A stretch of 64,000 nucleotides of DNA from Ostrinia nubilalis (taxonomy: Eukaryota > Arthropoda > Insecta > Lepidoptera > Crambidae). Within the stretch, counting starts at the first letter, position 1; each line of letters opens with the position of its first letter. Shown here one piece after another: positions 26,761-36,967 of this stretch. The stretch is from positions 784,001 to 848,000 of the forward strand of contig NC_087119.1 of the NCBI RefSeq assembly GCF_963855985.1. Direction: 5' to 3'. Under the pieces are notes generated by a model. It had not been told where the DNA came from. It did not search any database and was given only the letters and a program-made list of their open reading frames with translations. The translations under genes were made by a program, and so were the position numbers.

Positions 26761-27001
26761 ACGACCAAATCAAAATAAAATTAAAACTAAACGCTAAAAC
26801 TAATTTCTGGTTACCACGGTAAAAGTTTTAAATCTTTCACGTTCGGCACTAAAATGTTATAAAAATAATATTTCTGCTGTAAGCTATTTTCAGCCTTACT
26901 TTGCCTTCTTATTTTCCGTTTGTAAATTAAGAATATTACAGATTAATTCATGTTCAAAGACAAGTTTTACTGGAAAAGCTTATTATTAGGTACTTACGTA
27001 C

Positions 27002-27095
27002 CTTTTTTGCTGAAACGGCGGTTTCGTGGGCCGCCGGCGCCGCGCGGTCGCTGTATACTGCCTCGGAGCCAGATTGCTTGCCGCCTTTGCCTCGT
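27002..27095 (-). ncRNA. Exon cassette U6 of the minus-strand exon array
   Basis: It lies after the acceptor CTTTCAG and before AAG|GTACGT (a second donor, GTAAGT, lies 4 nt further on), giving a 94-nt exon. It starts ACGAGGCAAAGGCGGC, matching the ACGGCGCAAAAGTGGC start of cassette U1. It is the most GC-rich cassette and open in all three frames, which high GC explains. It is probably an exon of a noncoding transcript. Confidence 0.55.
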
Positions 27096-27177
27096 CTGAA
27101 AGAAACCAGTAAATTTAAAAAGAAATTCCAGAAAATTATAAATTATTTTCTAATCTAATCTTAGTTCCTATCCTTAC

Positions 27178-27252
27178 CTCATTATTCAAGGAAATGTAGT
27201 CGCAGTGACTAGAAAATGTTCGTTATTACAATTTTACTCGGTCTTCGATTAC
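27178..27252 (-). ncRNA. Exon cassette U5 of the array
   Basis: This 75-nt cassette lies between the acceptor TTTGTTTCAG and the donor GAG|GTAAGG. All three frames contain stops. Its following intron shares the GAATTT-CTTTTTAAA-TTTCAG layout with the other introns, so exon and intron were duplicated together. It is the shortest and most diverged cassette. Confidence 0.5.
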
Positions 27253-27336
27253 CTGAAACAAAATAGTCTGTTTAAAAATAAATTCAAGTATTTTACATAA
27301 GATATATGCACTGATTATAATATTTTTTATCATTAC

Positions 27337-27437
27337 CTTACGGCTCCAAAGGAGGTGCGCAGTAAGTTTAAGTACGTAGACACGGGAACTTGAAGATATT
27401 CCTCGCGCTCTCCCGACATCATTGGCTTGTGAGTCTT
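27337..27437 (-). ncRNA. Exon cassette U4 of the array
   Basis: This 101-nt cassette lies between the acceptor ACTTTTAG and the donor AAG|GTAATG. Its second half (TTCCCGTGTCTACGTACTT, then ACTTACTGCGCACC) aligns well with cassette U2. One frame is open throughout, but it does not continue through neighbouring cassettes. Confidence 0.55.
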
Positions 27438-27511
27438 CTAAAAGTAATTAAACTATTAAAAACAATCCCATAAAATACAAATAGATAAATAATAATGATT
27501 CATAGACTAAC

Positions 27512-27604
27512 CTTAGGGTTCCAGGACAATTAGAAAGCTCGTAGGTAGAGCAAGTCTTGTAATAAATTACTTGCTCTCTTCCAATATATCATTTTGGGTG
27601 TCAC
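27512..27604 (-). ncRNA. Exon cassette U3 of the array
   Basis: This 93-nt cassette has the acceptor ATGCTTTCAG and the donor AAG|GTTAGT. It shares TTGGAAGAGAGCAAG with U1 and U4 and a CCTGGAACCCTAAG end with U2 and U0. All frames have stops. Confidence 0.55.
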
Positions 27605-27685
27605 CTGAAAGCATATAATTTATTTAAAAACAATTCAACAAAATCTACAGTAGTATTTAGGTCTAAATATTATTCGTAGCCTTAC

Positions 27686-27797
27686 CTTGCGGATCCAGAG
27701 CGGGTACGCAATAAGTTTTCAGGAATAATATAGACGCGGGAGCTCTAAATTGTCATATGACTTATTCAATAGCTCCAATTTTCGCCATTTGCTTAAT
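27686..27797 (-). ncRNA. Exon cassette U2 of the array
   Basis: This 112-nt cassette has the acceptor ATTCTTTTCAG and the donor CAAG|GTAAGG. It begins ATTAAGCAAATGGCG, matching U1, and ends CTCTGGATCCGCAAG. The frame that would match U4 contains two stops, so the repeats do not encode a conserved peptide. Confidence 0.55.
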
Positions 27798-27879
27798 CTG
27801 AAAAGAATTACTCTAATAAAAAAAAATTCATGTATATAAAAAAGTATTATCTTGTCTTAACATTATTAATATCCTTTAC

Positions 27880-27979
27880 CTTGCCGTTTCAGAGTAAGCT
27901 CACAGGACTTTGAGGTATTATTTCCGCTGAAACTCGAGAGCAGGCTTGCTTACTTCCAACATCGCCACTTTTGCGCCGT
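27880..27979 (-). ncRNA. Exon cassette U1 of the array
   Basis: This 100-nt cassette has the acceptor AATCGCTTTCAG and the donor CAAG|GTAAAG. Its start, ACGGCGCAAAAGTGGCGATG, is the clearest version of the shared 5' block, and its end, CTCTGAAACGGCAAG, the shared 3' block. All frames have stops. Confidence 0.55.
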
Positions 27980-28086
27980 CTGAAAGCGATTTAAATATTT
28001 AATAACCCCTCTTTGATAGGTAAAATAAAATCTAGAATATATTATAGAGATTCATGTTCTGATTTAAGCATAATTTATATGCTTAC

Positions 28087-28450
28087 CGATGGTTCCGAAA
28101 AAACTACTCAGCAAGTTCAAAGTGCATATGAAGACGCGGCCGCGAATTCGTTAAAAAGCTTGCCCACCAAGACAATAAATTCATTCACAGTATATTAAAA
28201 CTAATTAAGACATTGTAATTATATTTTAATTACATTTTTTTTTTAATTTTGTCTATTCGGTGCGATTTTTTTAATTTGCAACTGCGACTGCATTCAACGC
28301 GCGCGGAAGTAGCGGGCCATCGCGCGGGTCATCGACGCGGATATTTGACTGCACTCGCTGGCGGGCACGCACCGACTAGCGAGACAGGCAACGCAGCGCT
28401 GCAAGCACTAGCTACGCACTCGCTATGCCTGTGTATCAAACAAGGGAGGG
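28087..28450 (-). ncRNA. Presumed first exon and CpG-rich start of the array transcript
   Basis: The donor CATCG|GTAAGC at 28086 ends an exon whose last ~50 nt (GTCTTCATATGCAC, ACTTGCTGAG, TCGGAACCATCG) align with the 3' block of the cassettes, so it is a further copy, U0. Upstream at 28270-28450 is a CpG-dense patch unlike its AT-rich surroundings, which fits a promoter or first exon. It contains only short reading frames (12-26 codons). The 5' end is not determined. Confidence 0.4.
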
Positions 28451-29866
28451 TTGGTGTACTGTACTGTGATGCGCGAAAGTGCTGTAATTAGCAAAAATTA
28501 ATTGAGTAGTCTGACCCACAATGTTATATTGTAAAGCTTTTGTTTTTTTTATTTTAATCTTTATTGTTTTTATGGTACGTAATAGTATAAGTTTGTATAT
28601 TTATATTATGCATTATTGCGCAATGGTTTGTAATTACAAACGATCATAAAATAAGTTGGTAAATCATGTATTTTTATAAATGGCTACTTGTGAAAACTGT
28701 CTTATTGGTTTCTGGAGAAGATTTAAAAAAAATTTGCTTTTCAGTTGAATAATCAAGACCTCTTGAATTTTAAATGAAAACATCCCCCCATTAACCATAA
28801 AAATATCATCTTGAAAAATGGTTTATTTAAACATTTTGTAAGTTCATTGACCCGATGGCAATCATTAGAATACCGCTGAAGGCATATATTGTGATGAGTA
28901 CAATACAACTTCTGCAAATATCTCTTTTATAAATTTCCGATAGGTAAATAATTGGTTCAAGTATGCCACAATATTTCAACTGGATGATAAGGACCGATTA
29001 AGTTAAAGTCCGAACCAAAAGTTCAGCGTAAAAAATACTTTATCGATAAAGTAACCGTTGCATTTGAAACGAAGCGACTAAGCGTCTGGACTCCAGTCCC
29101 AAGTAAGGCTTAAACCAAGGGAGACGTGTGTTTAGCACAGACACCTCAAACACAAGCTTTTCTTAGGTTGAGTTGCGCCACCTAACTTTGACGATAACTA
29201 TAACGATAACCGGTGCTTTTTGTATGCAGTAACGTTTGTCAAAGGTAAAGTAAGATGGTGCATGCAACCCATCCTTAAAGTAACAATTGAAATAAATCCG
29301 ATCATGCTCGAGGTGAACTTTGACATAGCCAATCTTTTCCAAATATCTGAGCACGCATTCCTCCGTGTAGAGCCGGTCACGAGCGCGGGCGTGAGCTTAA
29401 TATAAGTTCAGTGGTGGGCTATAGACAATATTCTACCGGAACATCTTCGACACTTTTGTGAAGTCTCAAAATATATTTTTCAGAAGTAGTGGTCGTGGGT
29501 TACATAGTTTACATAATAAGTACAAATATTTTATTGTAGTACATAATATGACTACTCATTAATAGCTGGCAGTTTTTCAGCAACATGCCCAATTCCACGT
29601 TACGTCCATAATCACCGGCAGTGAACCTATAGATTTACTCCGTGCAAATCAATCGTAGCGTACTGTAATTGAGACACGAGTTCATTTGATGAATTCATTT
29701 TATTTTGGCCGCCACAAATTATTACATTTGGATATTTCATTCGTTTTGGTATTGTTTTCACGTTTCAATTATTACTTTTGTGAATTTCCATATGGATAAA
29801 TGTTGTCCTAAACAAGTATTCAAACGTATGCGAAAGTTCTAGCGCTTGTAGATCCCGAGAAGTTTA
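28451..29866. other. fry: fry intron, no gene recognised
   Basis: This is AT-rich sequence without recognisable exon or repeat boundaries. Open frames near 29163-29405 exist on both strands over the same bases and carry no domain similarity. Confidence 0.4.
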
Positions 29867-30035
29867 TACAGGGTGGAATTTTGTAATGCCACCTGGAGGG
29901 AAAGTACTCTTAATATTGTAGATAGAAAATTTTACTGAAAGTAAACATTCCTTTATTTTTGAAAAGAAAGAGAACTGCATTCAAAGATTTTCGAAAATTC
30001 ACTACCATACCATACAATTTTCTGTCCATAATTAA

Positions 30036-30992
30036 CCCTTAACTGGTATCGTAAATTGGACATACGTAACTGGTATCGTGGGGGCCGCGCGGCCCCCATA
30101 CTATGTTTGCTTCTAGCAAGCATGTTTTACCTATATACTTAAATAAATGCTCATAAATGATATACATCAGGCTTGTTCTATGTAATCATTTAGTTTTTAT
30201 TGTATTAAATCTTCTTACTTATATACTTCAAGACATTACATAATAGTAACAACTTTTTACGTAATATTTTTTTAACGTTACAAATATCTATGAAACCTAC
30301 CGTTTAGAAAGTTATAACCAAAAATATTATTATTTTAATTAATCCATAATAATGTGAACTTAATAATAAATAACGTTTTAATGTAATATCAAATAAAAAT
30401 AATAAGTATTTTATAAAAATAAAAACATAAATATTATGTTGAAAAACATTAGCAGGTGCTGGTGGATTTTCAGACCACTTGTATTTATTTTTTCATAGTA
30501 GCCGGATTGACTAGGTCCTACAACATCTTCATTTTCACTCTCTGAAGAAAAAACTTGAAAATCAGAATCAATATCCTCATTATCGACCGAATATTGGTTA
30601 TTGGGTCTTCACAATGACCTATAATTTTATTATCACTATATCCTTCTTCTGACATGCTACTAATCACTAATTTGGAATCAAAAACTTCGTTCTAGGTATC
30701 TTCTATTGTTTTATCACTTATAAACCACCAATAGTGCAAAAAAATAAAAAACAAATAAAAATTGCCACGAAAAAAAACTAACGTAACTGGTATCGTGGGG
30801 GCCGCGCGGACCCCAACACGTGCATATCTTCGTCCTGGTGAATGATGCAGTGCTGAAACGCCTGCACCATACGCGAGTAGCGCCGAAATGAGAATACCAA
30901 AAATTTTGGCTGCCCACGATGCGTAGCTTCTTAGAAATCAAAGAAAACGTCATGCGTGGGGGCCGCGCGGCCCCCACGATACCAGTTAAGGG
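30036..30992 (-). mobile_element. Internally deleted piggyBac-family element
   Basis: The element has perfect 17-bp inverted ends, CCCTTAACTGGTATCGT, and is flanked on both sides by TTAA. CCCT ends with a TTAA duplication are the hallmark of the piggyBac superfamily. Just inside each end is the 18-bp perfect palindrome GGGGGCCGCGCGGCCCCC, with a third imperfect copy at about 30796. Only a broken N-terminal fragment of transposase remains (30424-30655), so the element is nonautonomous. Confidence 0.88.
30424..30655 (-). pseudogene. piggyBac transposase N-terminal relic
   Basis: From ATG at 30655 the reading begins MSEEGYSD and continues, through at least two frameshifts, as an acidic serine-rich region (SSESENEDVVGPS) and then W-S-x-x-P-P (WSENPPAP). 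An acidic N-terminus followed by a W...PP motif is typical of piggyBac transposases. The DDD catalytic core is absent, so this is a decayed fragment, not a working gene. Confidence 0.7.
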
Positions 30993-31290
30993 TTAAAATA
31001 ATTTAAGATTTCATGGTTTTCTTTTCATTTGATTTATCAAGTTTGTTAGAGAGATTTCATCCTTATACTTACTTAACTCTAACAATCTATATAATAAAAA
31101 TACGGGGTGTAATTTTTAACAGATTTTATTTGGTTAGATTCCCGGGTGTGGTAAGCAAATTTTTGGAAATCTTTGAATGCAATTCTATTTCTTTTAAAAA
31201 ATAAAGGAATGTTTTCTTTGAGAAAAAATTTTTATTTACAATATTAAGAGTACTTTCCCTCCAGGTGGCATTACAAAATTCCACCCTGTA

Positions 31291-32257
31291 TAGGAGGAAT
31301 AATTTGTCACGAGGGCTCAAGGTGACTCAAGCAGTGCACCGGGGCCGAAATGAACTTGATCCCGGTTTGGAAATAAAACGCCTCCGCGAGGTCGCAACGC
31401 CCGCGATTGTCTTAGAATACCTTCAAGATTATAGAATGAGTCTACTATTGCCTAAAATGTAGACAGTCTTTACTGCACTCCAGTCAGAACTGACAACAAA
31501 TACAAACATAAGAACGGTAAATACAGACGGTCGATATATTCATCTGTTATGTTTCTTACGAGTACGACGTAGAAAATTAAAGTGGCGCTCAGGTAAATGT
31601 TTGTAAGATTGGTTGGAAATTTTCTTCTACTGAAATTTGCTCTTGAAGTGGTGCGCACGGAATTATTGTTTGTATGAATATACGCAATGAAGAAATCGTT
31701 TAGTTTACTCAATAGTTACGTATTTATCCTCCCTAATTTAAAGCTATTCAGGATCTTATTGATATTGTAAACGGTATTAGTTCTGTAACAGAATATCTGG
31801 AATGTGTGATTATAATTTGTGCTTGTTGTCTCTTCTGTATTTATTGTTTTAAGTTGTATATCAAGGCACTATTTTAATGTTTAGTTGTTGAATTATGATG
31901 ATGTTAGTAGGTATATTTGTACAGTATAATTGGTAGTAAGTTAATATTTTTCTTCGCACTAATGGATTGGTTCTGATGGGAGTAGGCTTTATAAAATAGG
32001 TTTTCGATAACTAGACATTTTGATGGAAAGTTAAGTTCGATGGTAATATCTTAGTCGGCGGCGATCCGTCTTGCTCCGCCATGATTGATGGCGTCAGCCG
32101 ACAATCGGCAGTTGTTGTACGATTGGTTTACGAACGACTGTTTCATAAGCCGCCCGAATTTCAAGTTTGTTTCATTTGAATCGGAATTTGCTGCTTATCA
32201 GACTATACTTTAATAATTTTAATTTTATATCATCTAAACAACTTCAATTTATATGTA
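31291..32257. other. fry: fry intron, no gene recognised
   Basis: This is AT-rich sequence with only short shadow frames. I see no element boundaries. Confidence 0.4.
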
Positions 32258-32472
32258 TACTAGCTTTTCGCCCGCGTGGAATTTTGTCTGTCACAGAAAA
32301 ACATTATCGCGCGCGTCCCTGTTTCAAAAACCGGGATAAAAACTATCATATGTCCTTTCCCGGGACTCAAGCTATCTCTATGCCAAATTTCATCAAAATC
32401 GGTTCGGTGGCTTAGGCGTGAAATCGAGACAGACAGACAGAGTTACTTTCGCATTTATAATATTAGTATAGA
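32258..32472 (+). repeat. Dispersed repeat, copy 1
   Basis: It begins ATACTAGCTTTTCGCCCGCG and ends CATTTATAATATTAGTATAG. It closely matches the copy at 42558-42786 along its length, including CCAAATTTCATCAAAATCG and the GACAGACAGACAGAGTTAC run. The short ends ATACTA and TAGTAT are inverted. The two overlapping open frames read from this repeat are by-products. The family is common in Lepidoptera; I do not assign a class. Confidence 0.8.
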
Positions 32473-32629
32473 TAACCTGAACGTGTTTGTATCTTTTCGG
32501 TAATTTCATTAGACCATGTTAGCTCCCGGAAAAGTTACCGACCAAGTAATATCATTAGGGTCAACTACCTTTTGATTAGAAGTCGTATTTTCCTTATCAG
32601 GCAGATAACAAATTAATTTGGTATCGAAT

Positions 32630-33477
32630 CGTCGTCGTCGTTTCAGCCGAAAGACGTCCACTGCTGGACAAAGGCCTCCCCCAAGGATTTCCACAAAGAC
32701 CGGTCCTGCGCCGCTTGCATCCAGGTACTTCCCGCGACCTTCACCAGATCGTCGGTCCACCTAGTGGGAGGCCTGCCCACGCTACGTCTTCCAGCTCGTG
32801 GTCGCCACTCAAGAACTTTTCTGCCCCAGCGGCCATCAGCTCTTCGAGCTATGTGCCCCGCCCACTGCCACTTGATTTTAGCGATTCTGCCGGCTATGTC
32901 AGTCACTCTGGTTCTCCTACGGATCTCCTCATTTCTGATTCGATCACGCAGGGAAACTCCGAGCATAGCACGCTCCATCGCTCTTTGGGTGACCTTGAGC
33001 CTTCTTATGAGGCCCATAGTAAGCGACCACGTCTCAGAGCCATACACCATCACTGGCAACACACACTGGTCAAATACTTTTGACTTGAGACACTGCGGTA
33101 TTTCGGACGTGAGAATTTCGCGAAGCTTCCCGAACGCTGCCCAGCCGAGTTGGATTCGACGATTAACCTCTTTCTCGAAGTTGGACCTACCTAACTGGAC
33201 TGTTTGTCCCAGGTATACATAATTGTCAACAACTTCGAGTGTAGTGTCTCCAACCTTCAGAGGAGTGGGTACAACACGGGCATTTGACATAATTTTTGTC
33301 TTGTCCATGTTCATTTTAAGACCCACTTGTTGAGAGGCTCTACTGAGGCCATCGAGCATTGTGTTTAGGTCCTCCACGGTCTCAGCCATGACTACGATAT
33401 CGTCCGCGAAACGAAGGTGGGTGATATACTCGCCGTTGATATTTATGCCGAATCCACTCCAGTCCAGAAGCTTGAAA
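32630..33477 (-). mobile_element. 5'-truncated RTE-type LINE
   Basis: It is flanked by an 8-bp duplication TATCGAAT (32622-32629 and 33478-33485). The minus-strand 3' end is a CGA-repeat tail, as in RTE-clade LINEs whose tails are short tandem repeats and not poly(A). It contains only the C-terminal part of the polymerase ORF. The 3' end, CAGCAGTGGACGTC followed by GGCTGAAA, is shared with the other RTE fragments in the window. Confidence 0.9.
32643..33476 (-). pseudogene. RTE LINE reverse transcriptase, C-terminal fragment
   Basis: About 277 uninterrupted codons run to the natural stop after WTSFG. Near the start is HLRFADDIVVMAET, which contains the F-A-D-D catalytic box of LINE reverse transcriptases, followed by GLKMNMDKTKIM and VYLGQTV, typical of the palm and thumb. 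The C-terminus has a WAGHIARR and GRPPTRWTDD section that is characteristic of RTE elements. The endonuclease and most of the RT are missing through 5' truncation, so it cannot function even though the remaining frame is intact, which suggests a fairly young insertion. Confidence 0.88.
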
Positions 33478-33485
33478 TATCGAAT

Positions 33486-36400
33486 ATTCAGTCAATAATA
33501 TGGTGAACGAGTAAATAGACTGTAAACAAGAATTTCGTAGAAGACCTAAGTTTCCAAAAAGTAAGGGTTTAAGTAAACAGTCGATTTATTATTATTATTC
33601 TATTCACTAATTACCGAAATCCAAATACCTTACCTCGCTGTATTTTTGTATTTGGTAAAAAGTGTTTACCAAATTAACTTAACAAATAGGGTGTTTTATC
33701 GGCTTGTAACTGATATACCTATATCCTGATGATGCACGGCCGCATCTGTGCACGATTTACGAAACTAGATCCAGCTAACTCGGTTAGCGCTCGCTAACGT
33801 GCCGCCGCCGTGCCGCGGGTGCCGTAACGTCATCAATCCGCCCGATCTTTCGGTAAACCGATATTCGGCTCAAACTCGGGAACGGCAAATGTTTACGAAA
33901 AATTATGAGTCGACGATAAATCTCTTTATTGAAAAGACTGATAATAATTCCAATTCGAATGGGATTTATTACTTTCGTTTTTTGATTTCGTGAAATGTTT
34001 ACATAAAACTGTAATGTGTATTTAATTATAAATAATTATAATCACATCGTTCGTTAAAATATTCCATTACTAGAGTTGATTTTCTTTTCCCCAGATTATT
34101 TTCATCCACCTTTGACTAAAAGGATGTCTTAATTTTTTTTATTTGGCTGAAACTTGTCTCCTTCGGGTCTCGAAAAAGAGAAAATATCGTCGTGCTCAGA
34201 ATTCCACCTCATTAGCCCTAGCATGTTCCTTTGCCGCCACTTCGGGCGCGTTCCAAACTAATAAGCTCGGGGCTCTTCTTAGCGCTCGCACAATCGAACG
34301 TGTGTCAATGCAGCAAATGCTCAAGTTCCAAGCAAACGCTCATTAGAGGCACGGCACGGTAATGCCGCTGTTTGGCGCTCGCAGGGGACTTTGTACCTTC
34401 AAAGGCTTTATTCTATTTAGTGTTTCTGAGAATTACCTATTAAATTGAACATCAAACGCTCGGATCCGTGCATTAGGTATGCTTATGAATGATTTACACA
34501 GTGTAGGTAAGTATTCACATAAAATCAGAATTCTTAATACCTACTTACCTAAAACGTTTGACTAGCAAAATATACTTTGACTTTGACTATTTATATTTCT
34601 AGGTTCTATTTATTTAATAGTCCGCATCACACGAAGCTGAAAAATATTGTTTTACTATTTGCCTTTGCTCCGTAGCGAGGGTCGTAGCTTTCTCACAACT
34701 CAGCAGAATCTTTCTGTCATCGAGTAACTGGGCCTTTCGAGGTCTCGCTTTTGTTATTGGATCAAATAGCCAACGGGAGCGTCTGCCTTTATTTTTAGCT
34801 TCAAATACAAAGCATTACTTAAAACCTGATATCCGTTGGATATATTAAGATTTCAGTTGATTTGAACTATAATGAAATATAATTACAGTGAAAGTAGTCG
34901 GTTTAAAGTCAGTTTCAAATAACTGCCTGTAACTGAATAATTGCGAAACCTTTTAAGGCTTATTAGGTTCTTCCAACGCTGGATGCTATTTCTTTAAATC
35001 CTGCAGCGAAATATTCCAAAGCCCTAGTAAAGGTCAACACACGGTAGCTTCATACTGTAGACAGTGCGTGTAATCTCCAGCCAAAAGGTACGTTCCGAAC
35101 CAGTGAGTAGATGTAAAAGCCCTAGTGCTAAAGTTTAATCGAAACAATGTCTTTGTCTCTGGGCCATTTACACTAAACTTTATTATTTTCTCGTGATCGT
35201 AGTAAACAATATCAATATATTTTGATAGTACAAAAATAGATGTTATTGAAAGAACTCTGAGAATCGTGTGCTATTATGTTGTATTTAAAGTATTTTATAA
35301 AAAAAAACAATTGAAAGTTATAAAAATATTCAATAGCCAATAAATACCACAACATTTGTGGAAATCCCAAAAGTGTTCACACTGAAAGAATGGGACGTGC
35401 CGACAATAGCGTAATTGTGTATTGTTATGTGTTCGTTTGTGATATGGTTTCCAAATTCCCGGGACTCGAACGCACGGGGCCGAGACAAACGCTTTTCATG
35501 TCCGATTGTGACTACAAATAGTTCAGAAGACCCGCGCAAGTGTCAACAATATTTCAATCTTCATTTCATCCCTTTTGGCCACACATCAAATCTGAATGTG
35601 GAAGTTCGTAATATAATTTTTTCGGAGGAATTCAATTCTTCCATTTCTGAGATTCGATAGGGGAAGGAGTGACTTAATAATAGATGTTCATTTATAAATT
35701 TGAATATAACGCTGTAGCTTAACAAAAAAGGCGTTAAAAGTTTCTATGAAAAAAACTTGAGATGATTTTAAAAGGTGTTAATAGGTATACTGTAAAATTG
35801 CCACATTTTGTTATTAATAAAAAAAGATTCGATGATTGCCATGTTTGTAGAAAAACAAGGATACAAACATCTCCGATTTAATCCTTTTGGAAAATAGATT
35901 CCAGTGAACATTTTGACTACCTAGGTATATGTACTTAACAATAGCGCTTTCACAAAGGATTCACTTACCCAAAATGATCAGATATTTTATTTAAATTCAT
36001 CAAGTCAATATTCACTTAGATTTAAAGCTAAGTATGGTAATTATCTTGATGAAGATGCTTTGATGCTATTATCAGTGAACCGTGATCGGTTGTATTAATA
36101 AGACAATAGCAATGTCCATCAGTGCGTCGCACGCCGACCTGACATTCTGCCTGCAATCGCTGATATCTTAGCCGACAGAATCGGCGGTGGGATTGAATTC
36201 TATAACATGATCACACTTACTAAATACCGTATTATTAATTAGCCTGACGTACGTAACACAATATGTCTTATCATGTTAGAGTAAATTGCTCACTGTAATT
36301 AACTGCAATTTAGCTTCAGGGGATAGGTAAATAGATATCTTGATCTGTGTCTGCCCAAAGTTAAGTGAAACATTAAATCGAGATCTATTGGAAAATATTA

Positions 36401-36915
36401 CAAAGGAGCAGGTAAAAAAGGTATATAGATGAGTTAGTAGATACGTTTCTTCGCGAGAAGCACGCTCTTATCATATTCACATGAAAAAGCTGTGGAGTTT
36501 ATTGCGACTCAACTATTTCCATATTGAAACGTAGTAGCGGAAGGGAGGAACAAGATTGCGTATACGTATAATCCACATTCATTCATTGTTGTTAGAAAGT
36601 CTGTATGCAATAAGTCATTGCGGTTGAACAAAATGGGCATCTTTTTTGTTTTATATAATTTGTCATTTGCTACAAAGATGATATTTAAACAATATCTATT
36701 GTAGTGCTTGTATCTGAGTAATTAGTGTCGCGAAACAATTGCGTACTAATTATTAAGCTGGCAACATTCTGGACGAGGTCCATTGGCAGTGACTAACTGG
36801 TGTGACGTCATTCGCCTGAAATCATGAACGGTGGAATGCCCTCGACATTAATATAAGGGTTTTTCCATTTGTTACGGTTAAGTTCATATTTTTCCGATTA
36901 GTGGGAAAAAACATT
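33486..36915. other. fry: fry intron, no gene recognised
   Basis: A short CpG-dense patch occurs at 33735-33850 and a GC-richer one at 34160-34390, neither with a plausible protein. The remainder is AT-rich without bounded repeats. Confidence 0.4.
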
Positions 36916-36917
36916 GG

Positions 36918-36967
36918 ACAGCACTGGACGTCCTATGGCTGAAGTCATGATGATGATGATGATGATG
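36918..36967 (+). mobile_element. RTE LINE 3' tip with ATG-repeat tail
   Basis: CAGCACTGGACGTCCTATGG-CTGAAG followed by about seven GAT/ATG units matches the last bases of the RTE family in plus orientation. Only the extreme 3' end is present. Confidence 0.7.

Larger units (their letters stand above)
29869..31288. mobile_element. MITE split by a nested piggyBac element
   Basis: Terminal repeats begin CAGGGTGGAATTTTGTAATG on the left and mirror this on the right, each flanked by TA. The inverted arms extend about 90 bp (shared AGGGAAAGTACTCTTAATATT and AATAAAGGAATG motifs). A second copy of the family lies at 57300-57569. The 957-bp insert at 30036-30992 and its 4-bp duplication account for most of the length; without them about 460 bp remains. 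Confidence 0.85.

Noticed and set aside
27337..27437. Coding interpretation of the exon array (one cassette is open in one frame; another begins like a Gly/Lys-rich protein)
   Set aside because: Other cassettes have stops in all frames and the lengths do not keep a common phase, so a conserved peptide is not supported.
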